From positions 1 to 27,044 of the forward strand of contig JANRKG010000329.1 in the NCBI GenBank assembly GCA_033763635.1: a stretch of 27,044 nt of DNA, in the 5' to 3' direction. This document shows, one piece after another, positions 1-6,890 of the stretch (its first letter is position 1; each line of letters starts with the position of its first letter). The notes below the pieces were generated by a model. That model searched no databases. It was not told the origin of the DNA and saw nothing but the letters and a program-made list of their open reading frames with translations. The DNA is from JANRKG01 sp033763635. GTDB taxonomy: Bacteria > Cyanobacteriota > Cyanobacteriia > GCF-001939115. Position numbers and translations under genes: made by a program.

Positions 1-405
1 ACGGTGATTGCCTGTGATGTCAATGCAGAATCCACCGCTGTAGCCCGTCGTTACTGGGAAGCGGCTGGAGTGGCCGATCGCATTGATTTACGGTTAGCCC
101 CTGCTCTGGAGACCCTCGACGGATTACTGGCAGCAGGACAGGCAGGCACTTTTGATTTCGCCTTTATTGATGCTGATAAGGGAAACTACGCCCATTACTA
201 CGAACGATCGCTCCAGCTTTTACGTCCGGGTGGCCTGATCGCCATCGATAACGTTCTCTGGTCTGGAGATGTGGCTGATCCTCAGGTGCAGGATAATTCC
301 ACCAATGCGATTCGTGCCTTTAACCAGAAAATCCATACAGATGAGCGGGTTGCCTTAAGCCTGGTGCCGATCGCCGATGGTCTTACGTTGGCTTTGAAGC
401 TTTAA
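1..405 (+). CDS. O-methyltransferase, class I SAM-dependent, caffeoyl-CoA/catechol type (3' part)
   Basis: The frame is open from the first base of the window, so the gene is cut at its 5' end and about 134 C-terminal codons are visible. The protein has the late motifs of the CCoAOMT-like (Methyltransf_3) family: a core strand FDFAFIDADKGNYAHYY, then LRPGGLIAIDNVLWSGDV, where the DADK and DNVLW aspartates normally hold the divalent metal that positions a catechol-like hydroxyl. It closes with the family's typical IPIADGLTLALK-like strand (here VPIADGLTLALKL). It should transfer a methyl group from SAM to a small phenolic or related acceptor in the cytoplasm; the true substrate cannot be read. 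Its TAA (403-405) overlaps the antisense TAA of the converging kinase gene. The N-terminal SAM-binding part lies outside the window, so completeness is unknown. Confidence 0.88.
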   Translation, partial: TVIACDVNAESTAVARRYWEAAGVADRIDLRLAPALETLDGLLAAGQAGTFDFAFIDADKGNYAHYYERSLQLLRPGGLIAIDNVLWSGDVADPQVQDNSTNAIRAFNQKIHTDERVALSLVPIADGLTLALKL

Positions 406-2474
406 ACCCTTGCACCCACAACTTCCCCTCGCTCACTGGGAGTCAGGATCTTGGAGGTGCGAACGGGAATCTCGATCACAAACTCAGTGCCTTGATTGGG
501 TTCGGAATAAACCCGCAATTGACCGCGATGCTGGTTCACAACGGTTTGATAACTAATGGCCAGCCCTAAGCCGCTCCCCTGACCAATTTCTTTAGTCGTA
601 AAGAACGGATCGAAGATTTTGGGTTGCACGTCTGGGTGAATGCCGGGGCCATTGTCGGCGATCGTAATCCGAATCCAATCCTCTCCACTCAAGTCCCGGC
701 TCAATCGTTCTGTCCGAATGATGACGACTTTGTGTTCGACAACGCTACGCTTCAGGGCTTCAATGGCGTTCATTAAAATGTTCATGAAGACCTGATTCAA
801 CAACTTGGGATAGCACTCGACGGGCGGCAGATCCCCATACTCTCGCAAGAGTTGCACTCCGTCGTTTAGATACAGATGCAAAATCGAGAAGGTACTTTCT
901 AACCCTTCATGGATGTCAACTGTTTTGCGACAGGATTCATCGAGCCGTGAAAAATTTCGCAGGGAGGTTACAACATCCCGAATCCGGGCGGCCCCCAGGT
1001 TCATGGAGTTGAGAATCAGGAAGAGATCTTGGACGAGGAAGTCCAGTTCCATTTCTTCCTCAAGGGCTTGAATGGTCGGAGAAGGCTTAGGGCAATGGGC
1101 CTGATACGCTTCCACGAGCCTCAGGAGATCACGGCAATAGCGTTCAATGTAGGGAAGATTGCCATAGATGAAACCAACGGGATTGTTGATCTCATGGGCC
1201 ACTCCTGCCACCATGCGGCCCAGGCTGGACATCTTTTCACTTTGAATTAACTGGCTCTGGGTCAGTTGTAATTCCCGCAGGGTTTTCGCAAGATATTGGG
1301 CCTGGGCAGCACTGTCAGCGGCCTGTCGCTGGGTTTTGGCATAGAGATGGGCTTGCTGAATCGAGATTGCCAGTTGATCGGCTACAGCCCGCACTAATTT
1401 CTGATCGTTTTTAGACCAGTATCGCGTCTCGAAACACTGGTTGAGATACAAAATGGCATGCAGGGTTCCATTCGCCTGGACAGGCACGACCAGGGAGGAT
1501 TTAATTTCAGCTTTCTGATACTCCGGATGGTTAGGACCAATGCGATCGTCCTGTGTGACATCAGAAATAATCACGGGTTTCCGGTGTTGGATGACCCACT
1601 GGGTAATGGGGCCATTGGGGTCGAAGTCGGCGATCGATGGCTTGAGGGGCGGACGGCAGATCTCATAGAGGTGGCGGCGGTACAGAGCTTCTCCGTGAGG
1701 GGTGCGAACCCGCTCCGTTGGTTGCAACCTTGCTCCGTCGGCATCGCCAATCTCTTCAACTAGATGAACCAGACAGCGATCGGCCTGGATACCTGTCATG
1801 AGTTGATCGATGGCCTGGGTCAGAATAATTTCCAGGTCAAAACTCTGACGAGTCTGAGATGTGATTTGATTGACCAGTTTTTCCCGCTGGGCCTGTTTTT
1901 GGGTTTTCTCATACAAATAGGCTTGCTGGATCGCAATTTCCAGTTGCTGGGCAATCGATCGGGCCAGATCTAAATTTGCTGTTGACCAGGACCGGGCCTG
2001 ATGAGAGAGGCATGCCAGGTAACCAATCCGTTGTTCCCCGGCAACCGGAAGAAGCAGATAGGTCTCAGTCCCAAAGAATTGAGTCTGAACAGAACGATTG
2101 GGCTGGGTTAACCGTAGAAGTGAATTAAGAAACTGGGGGAGCGGCAGGGTGCCTTTGACCACCATTTCCCCCCGCCGGATCGCCTGTCCTGTCTCTCCCA
2201 GGTCTGCTAAAGCAGAGTACCCTCCATAGGACGGCTCGGCAGTCTGTCCCTGCTCACAGATCACTTGAATCCGTTGGCTGTCTTCGAAGTACCAAAAAAA
2301 CAGACAGGCATCTAGCTGAAAAAGGTCAGCGAGTTCATCTACAGCGGTTTGCAGAACAACCTTTAACTCCAGGGAGTTCCGAATGCGATCGACTGTGCGC
2401 CGCAAGACACTATTTTGCTGCCGAGAGAAGGAAAATGCTGGAAGAATCAATTTAGGAACACAGGTTAGGAACAC
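402..2474 (-). CDS. GAF-GAF sensor histidine kinase
   Basis: A cytoplasmic two-component sensor kinase of 690 aa with no membrane segment. Two GAF domains come first (about residues 30-190 and 205-380), each preceded by a helix with IRNSLEL/TRQSFDLEIIL-type sequence. A coiled linker (QLTQSQLIQSEKMSSLGRM) leads to the dimerisation helix with phospho-acceptor His427 in VAGVAHEINNPVGF. The ATPase domain has an N box (NILMNAIEAL), a G1 box (ADNGPGI), an F box (FDPFFTTK) and a G2 box (GQGSGLGLAIS). The AHEINNP box is of the NtrB/HisKA type. Neither GAF shows a CH bilin-attachment pair, so this is not an obvious cyanobacteriochrome; the ligand is unknown. No response regulator lies nearby, so it is an orphan kinase. 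The start is uncertain: there is no ATG, and the GTG used here sits in a perfect 13-bp tandem duplication. It converges on the methyltransferase gene with overlapping stops. Confidence 0.92.
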   Translation of the reverse strand: MFLTCVPKLILPAFSFSRQQNSVLRRTVDRIRNSLELKVVLQTAVDELADLFQLDACLFFWYFEDSQRIQVICEQGQTAEPSYGGYSALADLGETGQAIRRGEMVVKGTLPLPQFLNSLLRLTQPNRSVQTQFFGTETYLLLPVAGEQRIGYLACLSHQARSWSTANLDLARSIAQQLEIAIQQAYLYEKTQKQAQREKLVNQITSQTRQSFDLEIILTQAIDQLMTGIQADRCLVHLVEEIGDADGARLQPTERVRTPHGEALYRRHLYEICRPPLKPSIADFDPNGPITQWVIQHRKPVIISDVTQDDRIGPNHPEYQKAEIKSSLVVPVQANGTLHAILYLNQCFETRYWSKNDQKLVRAVADQLAISIQQAHLYAKTQRQAADSAAQAQYLAKTLRELQLTQSQLIQSEKMSSLGRMVAGVAHEINNPVGFIYGNLPYIERYCRDLLRLVEAYQAHCPKPSPTIQALEEEMELDFLVQDLFLILNSMNLGAARIRDVVTSLRNFSRLDESCRKTVDIHEGLESTFSILHLYLNDGVQLLREYGDLPPVECYPKLLNQVFMNILMNAIEALKRSVVEHKVVIIRTERLSRDLSGEDWIRITIADNGPGIHPDVQPKIFDPFFTTKEIGQGSGLGLAISYQTVVNQHRGQLRVYSEPNQGTEFVIEIPVRTSKILTPSERGEVVGARV

Positions 2475-2477
2475 AGG
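2452..2477. repeat. Perfect 13-bp tandem duplication at the kinase start
   Basis: TTAGGAACACAGG occurs twice back to back (2452-2464 and 2465-2477). The upstream copy, read on the minus strand, supplies the GTG start of the kinase (2472-2474). Because 13 is not a multiple of 3, the second copy puts an identical GTGTTCC in another frame. Confidence 0.9.
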
Positions 2478-2970
2478 GACACGACGGTTGGCTGGAAATA
2501 GGCTCTAAAAAAACATAAAGCAGCCACCTAAAGTCGCTTCCCTAACCGTTCAATTTCCATTCGAGTCCCATTCAATTCCCAGAAATAAGTCTGGAATTCA
2601 ATCTGGAGAGTGACCCCTGACCGATTCAGTTTAGGGAATTGAAGCTAAACGAATTCATCGAAACAACCGCAATTTTGAGAAACGCGATTGGGCAGGGAAA
2701 GCAACTTGTCTGAAAAGAGCCAATCTTAATTCAGAATTTATGATGAACGGTTTGAACTGAGAAATAAGTAGCCTATGTATCTATCTGAAGTTGTAAAAAT
2801 ACTTAATATAGAAAATTACCATATTTATTTCCTTTCCCAAAGTAGGTATTAAAATTTTTGCGCCATTCATTTTGTGCTTCCGGCGGGGATCGGTTTGCAA
2901 ATCAAGAGCTTGAGCACTTTGAAGCGCAGCTCAATTATTATGGAAAGTTGATTTCCGTTCCCTACGCTTG
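2478..2970. other. AT-rich intergenic region between divergent kinase and GST genes
   Basis: About 490 bp without a credible gene. It must carry the promoters of the kinase (leftward) and the GST gene (rightward). Visible structure: a perfect 10-bp inverted repeat, TTCAATTCCC (2571-2580) against GGGAATTGAA (2634-2643), with 53 bp between the arms, and an AT-rich block around 2780-2860 with several TAAAAT/TTAATA-like hexamers, none of which I can assign as a -10. No tRNA or protein gene was recognised. Confidence 0.6.
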
Positions 2971-3648
2971 ATGCAACTTTTACAATTCAGCACGTCTCAC
3001 TATTGCCGAAAAGCTCGCTTGGCCCTTGGTTATAAAGGGATTACCTATGAAGTTGCTAATTTAACTCCAGGTTTACATGCCCTTCGCTTAAAACCTCTAA
3101 CCGGGACCACGACAGTTCCTGTTCTGTTTCCCAACGATCCGGCCTATCCCCTAGTCATCTCTGATTCGTCCAACATTTTGCGGTTTCTGGAAGCCAATTT
3201 CCCTACGCCCCCTCTACTTCCCTCGGATGAGACGCTCCAGGCGGAATCCTGGCTTCTAGAAGACTGGTTGGATGAAAGCATTGGGACTGCTACCCGCTTC
3301 GTTTACTACGATTACCGATCGGGGGAAGGCAAAGCGATCGATCCCTCTTTATTCAGTCAAGTGTTGATTCGGGTGGTGCGATCCCAATATCAGATCAACC
3401 CAACGACAGCCCAATTAGCCACAGCGCGGTTAACTCAGGCGCTTCATACCCTCTCCCTGCGCTGGCAACATCGCCCTTACTTAGTGGGTGACTCCTTCAG
3501 TGTTGCCGATTTGACAGCGGCAGCGCTCCTCAGCCCCCTGGCATTGATTCCCAGCTATCAACAAACCTATCCCTGGCTATTTGAACGGATTCGGGACATT
3601 CACGATCTCTGTCACGAGGCTTACCCTCCAGGGTTATACCCTACTTGA
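2971..3648 (+). CDS. Glutathione S-transferase family protein
   Basis: A cytosolic GST-fold protein of 225 aa, normal for the family. The N-terminal thioredoxin-like half starts LLQFSTSHYCRKARLALGYKG and contains the cis-Pro strand (TTTVPVLF) and the D65-S66-S67 motif (ISDSSNILRFLE) that contacts the gamma-glutamyl group of glutathione in GSTs. The all-helical C-terminal half includes LVGDSFSVADLTAAALLSPL, the conserved N-capping box/hydrophobic staple region. The first residues hold no Tyr in the usual catalytic place; Ser7, Ser9 or Cys12 could serve, so the activity type (conjugation, reduction or binding) is open. The start is ATG 2971; a TTG lies one codon upstream, and neither has a good ribosome-binding site. 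The small secreted protein gene follows 116 bp downstream on the same strand. Confidence 0.88.
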   Translation: MQLLQFSTSHYCRKARLALGYKGITYEVANLTPGLHALRLKPLTGTTTVPVLFPNDPAYPLVISDSSNILRFLEANFPTPPLLPSDETLQAESWLLEDWLDESIGTATRFVYYDYRSGEGKAIDPSLFSQVLIRVVRSQYQINPTTAQLATARLTQALHTLSLRWQHRPYLVGDSFSVADLTAAALLSPLALIPSYQQTYPWLFERIRDIHDLCHEAYPPGLYPT

Positions 3649-3764
3649 ATCGGTCGTCGGCAAGATGCTGGATTTTGAAAGTCTATAAATAATAATTTTG
3701 AGGATTCTGTTTAGGAATCGACCAGAATGCCATACAGTACGATCGAGTACCTGATGGAGCCAGT

Positions 3765-4109
3765 GTGTTGCAACCTTGGTTAACATGCGACCCCGTTTAT
3801 TTCCGTAGCCTTGCCCTTTGCCTTCTGCCCTCTGCCCTCTGCCTGATCTTGCCTCCTTCAACCCATGCCCTCCCTCCCCCGGAGGATCTGCCGGAGGAGA
3901 TTATGCGGGGCGAAATTATCACGGAGGCGCGATCGCCTCTGGATGGTAAACCCCTGACAGCAGCCCAATATGCGGAGGTTCAGGCATCCCTCCAGACGAT
4001 CCCCGTCGTCATCGAGCAGTTACCTCCCGGTCTGCGAAATAACCTCTTCCTGCTCCGGATTCGCCGCCTGATTCGAACCGTGATTCCTTTGCCAATTAAA
4101 GCCTTTTGA
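3765..4109 (+). CDS. Small secreted or thylakoid-lumen protein, function unknown
   Basis: A protein of 114 aa that I recognise only as resembling a short conserved cyanobacterial protein with no known function. It has a hydrophobic leader ending THA, followed by a Pro-rich start (LPPPEDLPEE), then EIITEARSPLDGKPLTAAQYAEVQ and a basic C-terminus (LLRIRRLIRTVIPLPIKAF). The leader implies export, with cleavage probably after THA. The leader is written almost entirely in a heptanucleotide repeat (3811-3845), which is odd. No ATG exists in frame after the upstream stop at 3699; GTG 3765 or the adjacent TTG 3768 must be the start, and there is no clear ribosome-binding site. The mature part has normal coding character, so I take it as real, but the N-terminus is the least certain part. 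Confidence 0.62.
   Translation: MLQPWLTCDPVYFRSLALCLLPSALCLILPPSTHALPPPEDLPEEIMRGEIITEARSPLDGKPLTAAQYAEVQASLQTIPVVIEQLPPGLRNNLFLLRIRRLIRTVIPLPIKAF
3811..3845 (+). repeat. Heptanucleotide short tandem repeat (STRR-like), 5 units, inside a CDS
   Basis: Five consecutive 7-mers of consensus YTGCCYT: TTGCCCT, TTGCCTT, CTGCCCT, CTGCCCT, CTGCCTG. The same unit occurs in reverse orientation at 12770-12804. Such heptad repeats are common between genes in cyanobacteria; here the array encodes the hydrophobic core (LALCLLPSALCL) of a signal peptide. Confidence 0.85.
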
Positions 4110-4182
4110 CCGATCAATCATTTGAGACTTTGGCCTTGATTTGCTACGGTTTATTACAGTTAGTGAATGTCTTTTACATCTT

Positions 4183-4213
4183 GCCTTGCTTTCTCCTCCT
4201 GGGAGATGAAGGC
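4183..4213 (+). other. Two-part hairpin upstream of glgB
   Basis: GCCTT (4183-4187) pairs with AAGGC (4209-4213), and inside it TCTCC (4192-4196) pairs with GGAGA (4202-4206). It lies 77 bp before the glgB start and 74 bp after the preceding stop. No T-tract follows, so it may be leader structure or a weak terminator of the upstream gene. Confidence 0.4.
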
Positions 4214-4290
4214 AGGGTTCTGGGTCATATCGGTTAAAAGCCCTCTTTCTCTTTTATTAGAAGCGTTTAGTATCCAAGGTAGGTCGTTGC

Positions 4291-6597
4291 ATGTCGATTA
4301 CGATTGCCCCTGAGCAGATTGATCGGATTGTCTGGAATCAGCACCATGATCCCTTTGAAGTGCTGGGTCCCCATCCCGTCACCGAAGAGGGCAAGACAAC
4401 TTGGGTCATTCGCGCTTACCTGCCAAATGCAGAGGCCGTCTGGGTTGTGCGCCCTGAAGAGCGCCTGGAACACCCCATGCAAGCCGTTCATCATCCCCAT
4501 TTCTTTGAATGCAAGATTGATACTCCTGAACTTGCAAATTACCAGCTTCGAGTGAAGGAAGGGGAGCATGAGCGGGTCATTTACGATCCCTATGGATTTC
4601 GATCGCCCTTCCTGACGGATTTTGACCTGCACTTGTTTGGAGAGGGCAACCATCACCGCCTCTATGAAAAGATGGGTGCCCATGTAACAGAACTGAATGG
4701 TGTGAAGGGTGTTCACTTCGCAGTTTGGGCACCCAATGCCCGGAATGTCTCTGTGCTTGGGGATTTCAACCATTGGGATGGGCGCAAACACCAAATGCGA
4801 AAAGGGCCGACGGGGGTGTGGGAACTGTTCGTGCCTGGGTTAGATGTGGGTGAACACTACAAGTATGAAGTCAAGAACTTCGCAGGGCACATCTACGAGA
4901 AGTCTGACCCCTACGGCTTTCAACAGGAAGTGCGCCCGAAAACGGCTTCGATCGTCACGGATCTCGACTGCTACACCTGGCATGACAACGACTGGTTAGA
5001 AAAACGGCGACATACTGACCCGCTTACTCATCCCGTTTCAGTTTATGAGGTGCATTTAGGGTCCTGGCTGCATGCGGCTTCTGCGGAACCTGCGAAACAG
5101 CCCGATGGGACGGTGGAGACGGTTGTTCAGGTTTCTGAATTGAAACCGGGGGCGCGGTTCCTCACCTACCGAGAGTTGGCAGAGAAGCTCATTCCCTATG
5201 TCAAGGAGTTGGGGTTCACCCACATTGAGTTGTTGCCGATCGCCGAGCATCCCTTTGACGGGTCTTGGGGTTATCAGGTGACGGGCTATTTCGCGCCAAC
5301 GTCTCGCTATGGGACTCCAGAAGACTTCATGTACTTTGTGGATCAGTGCCATGCCAACGGGATCGGGGTGATTGTGGATTGGGTTCCCGGTCACTTCCCG
5401 AAGGATGGGCATGGGCTGGCCTTTTTCGATGGCACCCACCTGTATGAACATGCCGATCCCCGCAAGGGGGAACACAAGGAGTGGGGAACTCTGGTGTTCA
5501 ACTATGCCCGAAATGAAGTTCGCAACTTCCTGGTTGCCAATGCCCTGTTCTGGTTTGATAAGTACCACATTGACGGAATTCGGGTGGATGCAGTGGCTTC
5601 CATGCTGTACCTCGACTACTGCCGTAAACCGGGCGAGTGGGTGACGAATCAGTATGGGGGTCGGGAAAACATCGAAGCTGCGGACTTCCTGAGGCAGACG
5701 AATCATGTGCTTTTTAGCTATTTTCCTGGGGTGTTGTCGATTGCTGAAGAATCAACAGCTTGGCCGATGGTGTCCTGGCCCACCTACGTAGGAGGGTTGG
5801 GTTTTAACCTGAAGTGGAACATGGGCTGGATGCATGATATGCTCGACTACTTCAACATGGACCCCTGGTTCCGCCAGTTCCATCAGAACAATGTCACCTT
5901 CAGTATCATGTATGCCTTCAGTGAAAACTTCATGCTGGCCCTGTCCCATGATGAAGTGGTGCATGGCAAGAGCAACATGATCGGCAAGATGCCGGGGGAT
6001 GAGTGGCAGAAGTTTGCCAACCTGCGCTGTCTCTATACCTACATGTTTTGCCATCCAGGGAAGAAAACCCTGTTCATGAGCATGGAATTTGGGCAGTGGA
6101 GCGAGTGGAATGTGTGGGCTGATTTGGAATGGCATCTCCTTCAGTTCGAACCGCACCAAAAACTGAAGCAATTCATCGCTGACCTGAACGCCCTGTACCG
6201 GAGCGAACCCGCGCTCCACACTCAAGACTTCTCCTTTGATGGCTTCGAGTGGATTGACTGTAGCGACAATCGCCATAGCGTCGTCAGCTTTATCCGTAAG
6301 GCCAAGGATTCGGACGATTTCATTGTCACGGTTTGCAACTTTACTCCCCAACCCTATTCCCACTATCGAATTGGAGTACCGGAACCGGGGTTCTATGCAG
6401 AGCGGTTTAACAGCGATGCCCGGACCTTCGGGGGCAGTAATATGGGGAACCTGGGCGGCAAGTGGACCGACGAGTGGAGTTTCCACAATCGTCCCTACTC
6501 CCTGGATCTCTGTCTGCCGCCCTTAGGGGTATTGGTCTTGAAGCTCGATCGCCCCAAAACTGCCGCTGCCCTGAATCCGGCACCCGCAGACGATTAG
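4291..6597 (+). CDS. glgB: 1,4-alpha-glucan branching enzyme (GH13_9)
   Basis: Makes the alpha-1,6 branches of glycogen by cutting an alpha-1,4 chain and transferring it, in the cytoplasm. It has 768 aa, as expected for the long cyanobacterial form. Domains: N-terminal N1 beta domain (about 15-115, starting DPFEVLGPH), CBM48 (about 125-215, FAVWAPNARNVSVLGDFNHW), GH13 barrel (about 260-630) and C-terminal beta domain. The nucleophile is Asp433 (GIRVDAVASMLY), the acid/base Glu486 (SIAEESTAWP) and the third carboxylate Asp554 (LSHDEVVHGK). The spacing (53 and 68 residues) equals that of E. coli GlgB D405/E458/D526. Start ATG 4291 has AAGGTAGG about 8 nt upstream. A long hairpin follows the stop. 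It appears monocistronic; the debranching enzyme that acts on the same polymer is at 20.2 kb. Confidence 0.98.
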   Translation: MSITIAPEQIDRIVWNQHHDPFEVLGPHPVTEEGKTTWVIRAYLPNAEAVWVVRPEERLEHPMQAVHHPHFFECKIDTPELANYQLRVKEGEHERVIYDPYGFRSPFLTDFDLHLFGEGNHHRLYEKMGAHVTELNGVKGVHFAVWAPNARNVSVLGDFNHWDGRKHQMRKGPTGVWELFVPGLDVGEHYKYEVKNFAGHIYEKSDPYGFQQEVRPKTASIVTDLDCYTWHDNDWLEKRRHTDPLTHPVSVYEVHLGSWLHAASAEPAKQPDGTVETVVQVSELKPGARFLTYRELAEKLIPYVKELGFTHIELLPIAEHPFDGSWGYQVTGYFAPTSRYGTPEDFMYFVDQCHANGIGVIVDWVPGHFPKDGHGLAFFDGTHLYEHADPRKGEHKEWGTLVFNYARNEVRNFLVANALFWFDKYHIDGIRVDAVASMLYLDYCRKPGEWVTNQYGGRENIEAADFLRQTNHVLFSYFPGVLSIAEESTAWPMVSWPTYVGGLGFNLKWNMGWMHDMLDYFNMDPWFRQFHQNNVTFSIMYAFSENFMLALSHDEVVHGKSNMIGKMPGDEWQKFANLRCLYTYMFCHPGKKTLFMSMEFGQWSEWNVWADLEWHLLQFEPHQKLKQFIADLNALYRSEPALHTQDFSFDGFEWIDCSDNRHSVVSFIRKAKDSDDFIVTVCNFTPQPYSHYRIGVPEPGFYAERFNSDARTFGGSNMGNLGGKWTDEWSFHNRPYSLDLCLPPLGVLVLKLDRPKTAAALNPAPADD

Positions 6598-6613
6598 ATA
6601 CAGATGCAGCATT

Positions 6614-6652
6614 CCCCTATCAAGACGCGAAAGTTTTGTGTCTCGATGGGGG
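6614..6652 (+). terminator. Long imperfect hairpin after glgB
   Basis: CCCC at 6614-6617 starts a near-continuous 19-position stem centred on 6633, with one A-C mismatch and three G-T pairs; the inner part is AGACGCGAAA against TTTTGTGTCT. No T-tract follows, so it is a terminator by position and stability only, not by the classic rule. The core AGACGCGAAA recurs in the hairpin at 25033-25062. Confidence 0.5.
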
Positions 6653-6716
6653 TAATCGTTTGTGCATTTGATAGGGAAGATAACCCCTGTTCAGATTAAG
6701 CGTCTGCAACTGAATC

Positions 6717-6875
6717 TCCTCCGGGGGAGCAGGGCTGTTCTACTGACCGTAGAAAAATCCTGTAAACCGCATTCCTACGTTGAATCTCAGACCAACTTTT
6801 CCTGGTGTTTGACGGAATGACCAGGGTTAGACCAATTTTTCTCTCATCAATAAAACAGCCCTGCCTCCTGGGAGG
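6717..6875. repeat. Nested inverted and direct repeats between convergent glgB and esterase genes
   Basis: GCAGGGCTGTT (6729-6739) is perfectly inverted as AACAGCCCTGC (6854-6864). Each arm adjoins its own small hairpin: CTCC/GGAG around 6717-6729 and CCTCC-TG-GGAGG at 6864-6875. Between them AGACCAAYTTTT occurs directly twice (6789 and 6829), on either side of a CCTGGT/ACCAGG hairpin (6801-6825). It may be a terminator cluster for the two convergent genes or a small mobile repeat. Confidence 0.6.
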
Positions 6876-6890
6876 GGATTGAAGAGTCTT

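Noticed and set aside
402..2474. Kinase GAF domains as bilin-binding (cyanobacteriochrome)
   Set aside because: Neither GAF has the Cys-His pair or DXCF-type motif used to attach bilin.
2560..2590. TTCGAGTCCC resembling a tRNA T-loop
   Set aside because: No paired T-stem, anticodon arm or acceptor stem can be built around it.
5056..6486. Two long minus-strand open frames (216 and 244 aa) inside glgB
   Set aside because: They are antisense to an unmistakable full-length branching enzyme with all catalytic residues; long shadow frames are common in such GC-balanced genes and no domain is visible in them.
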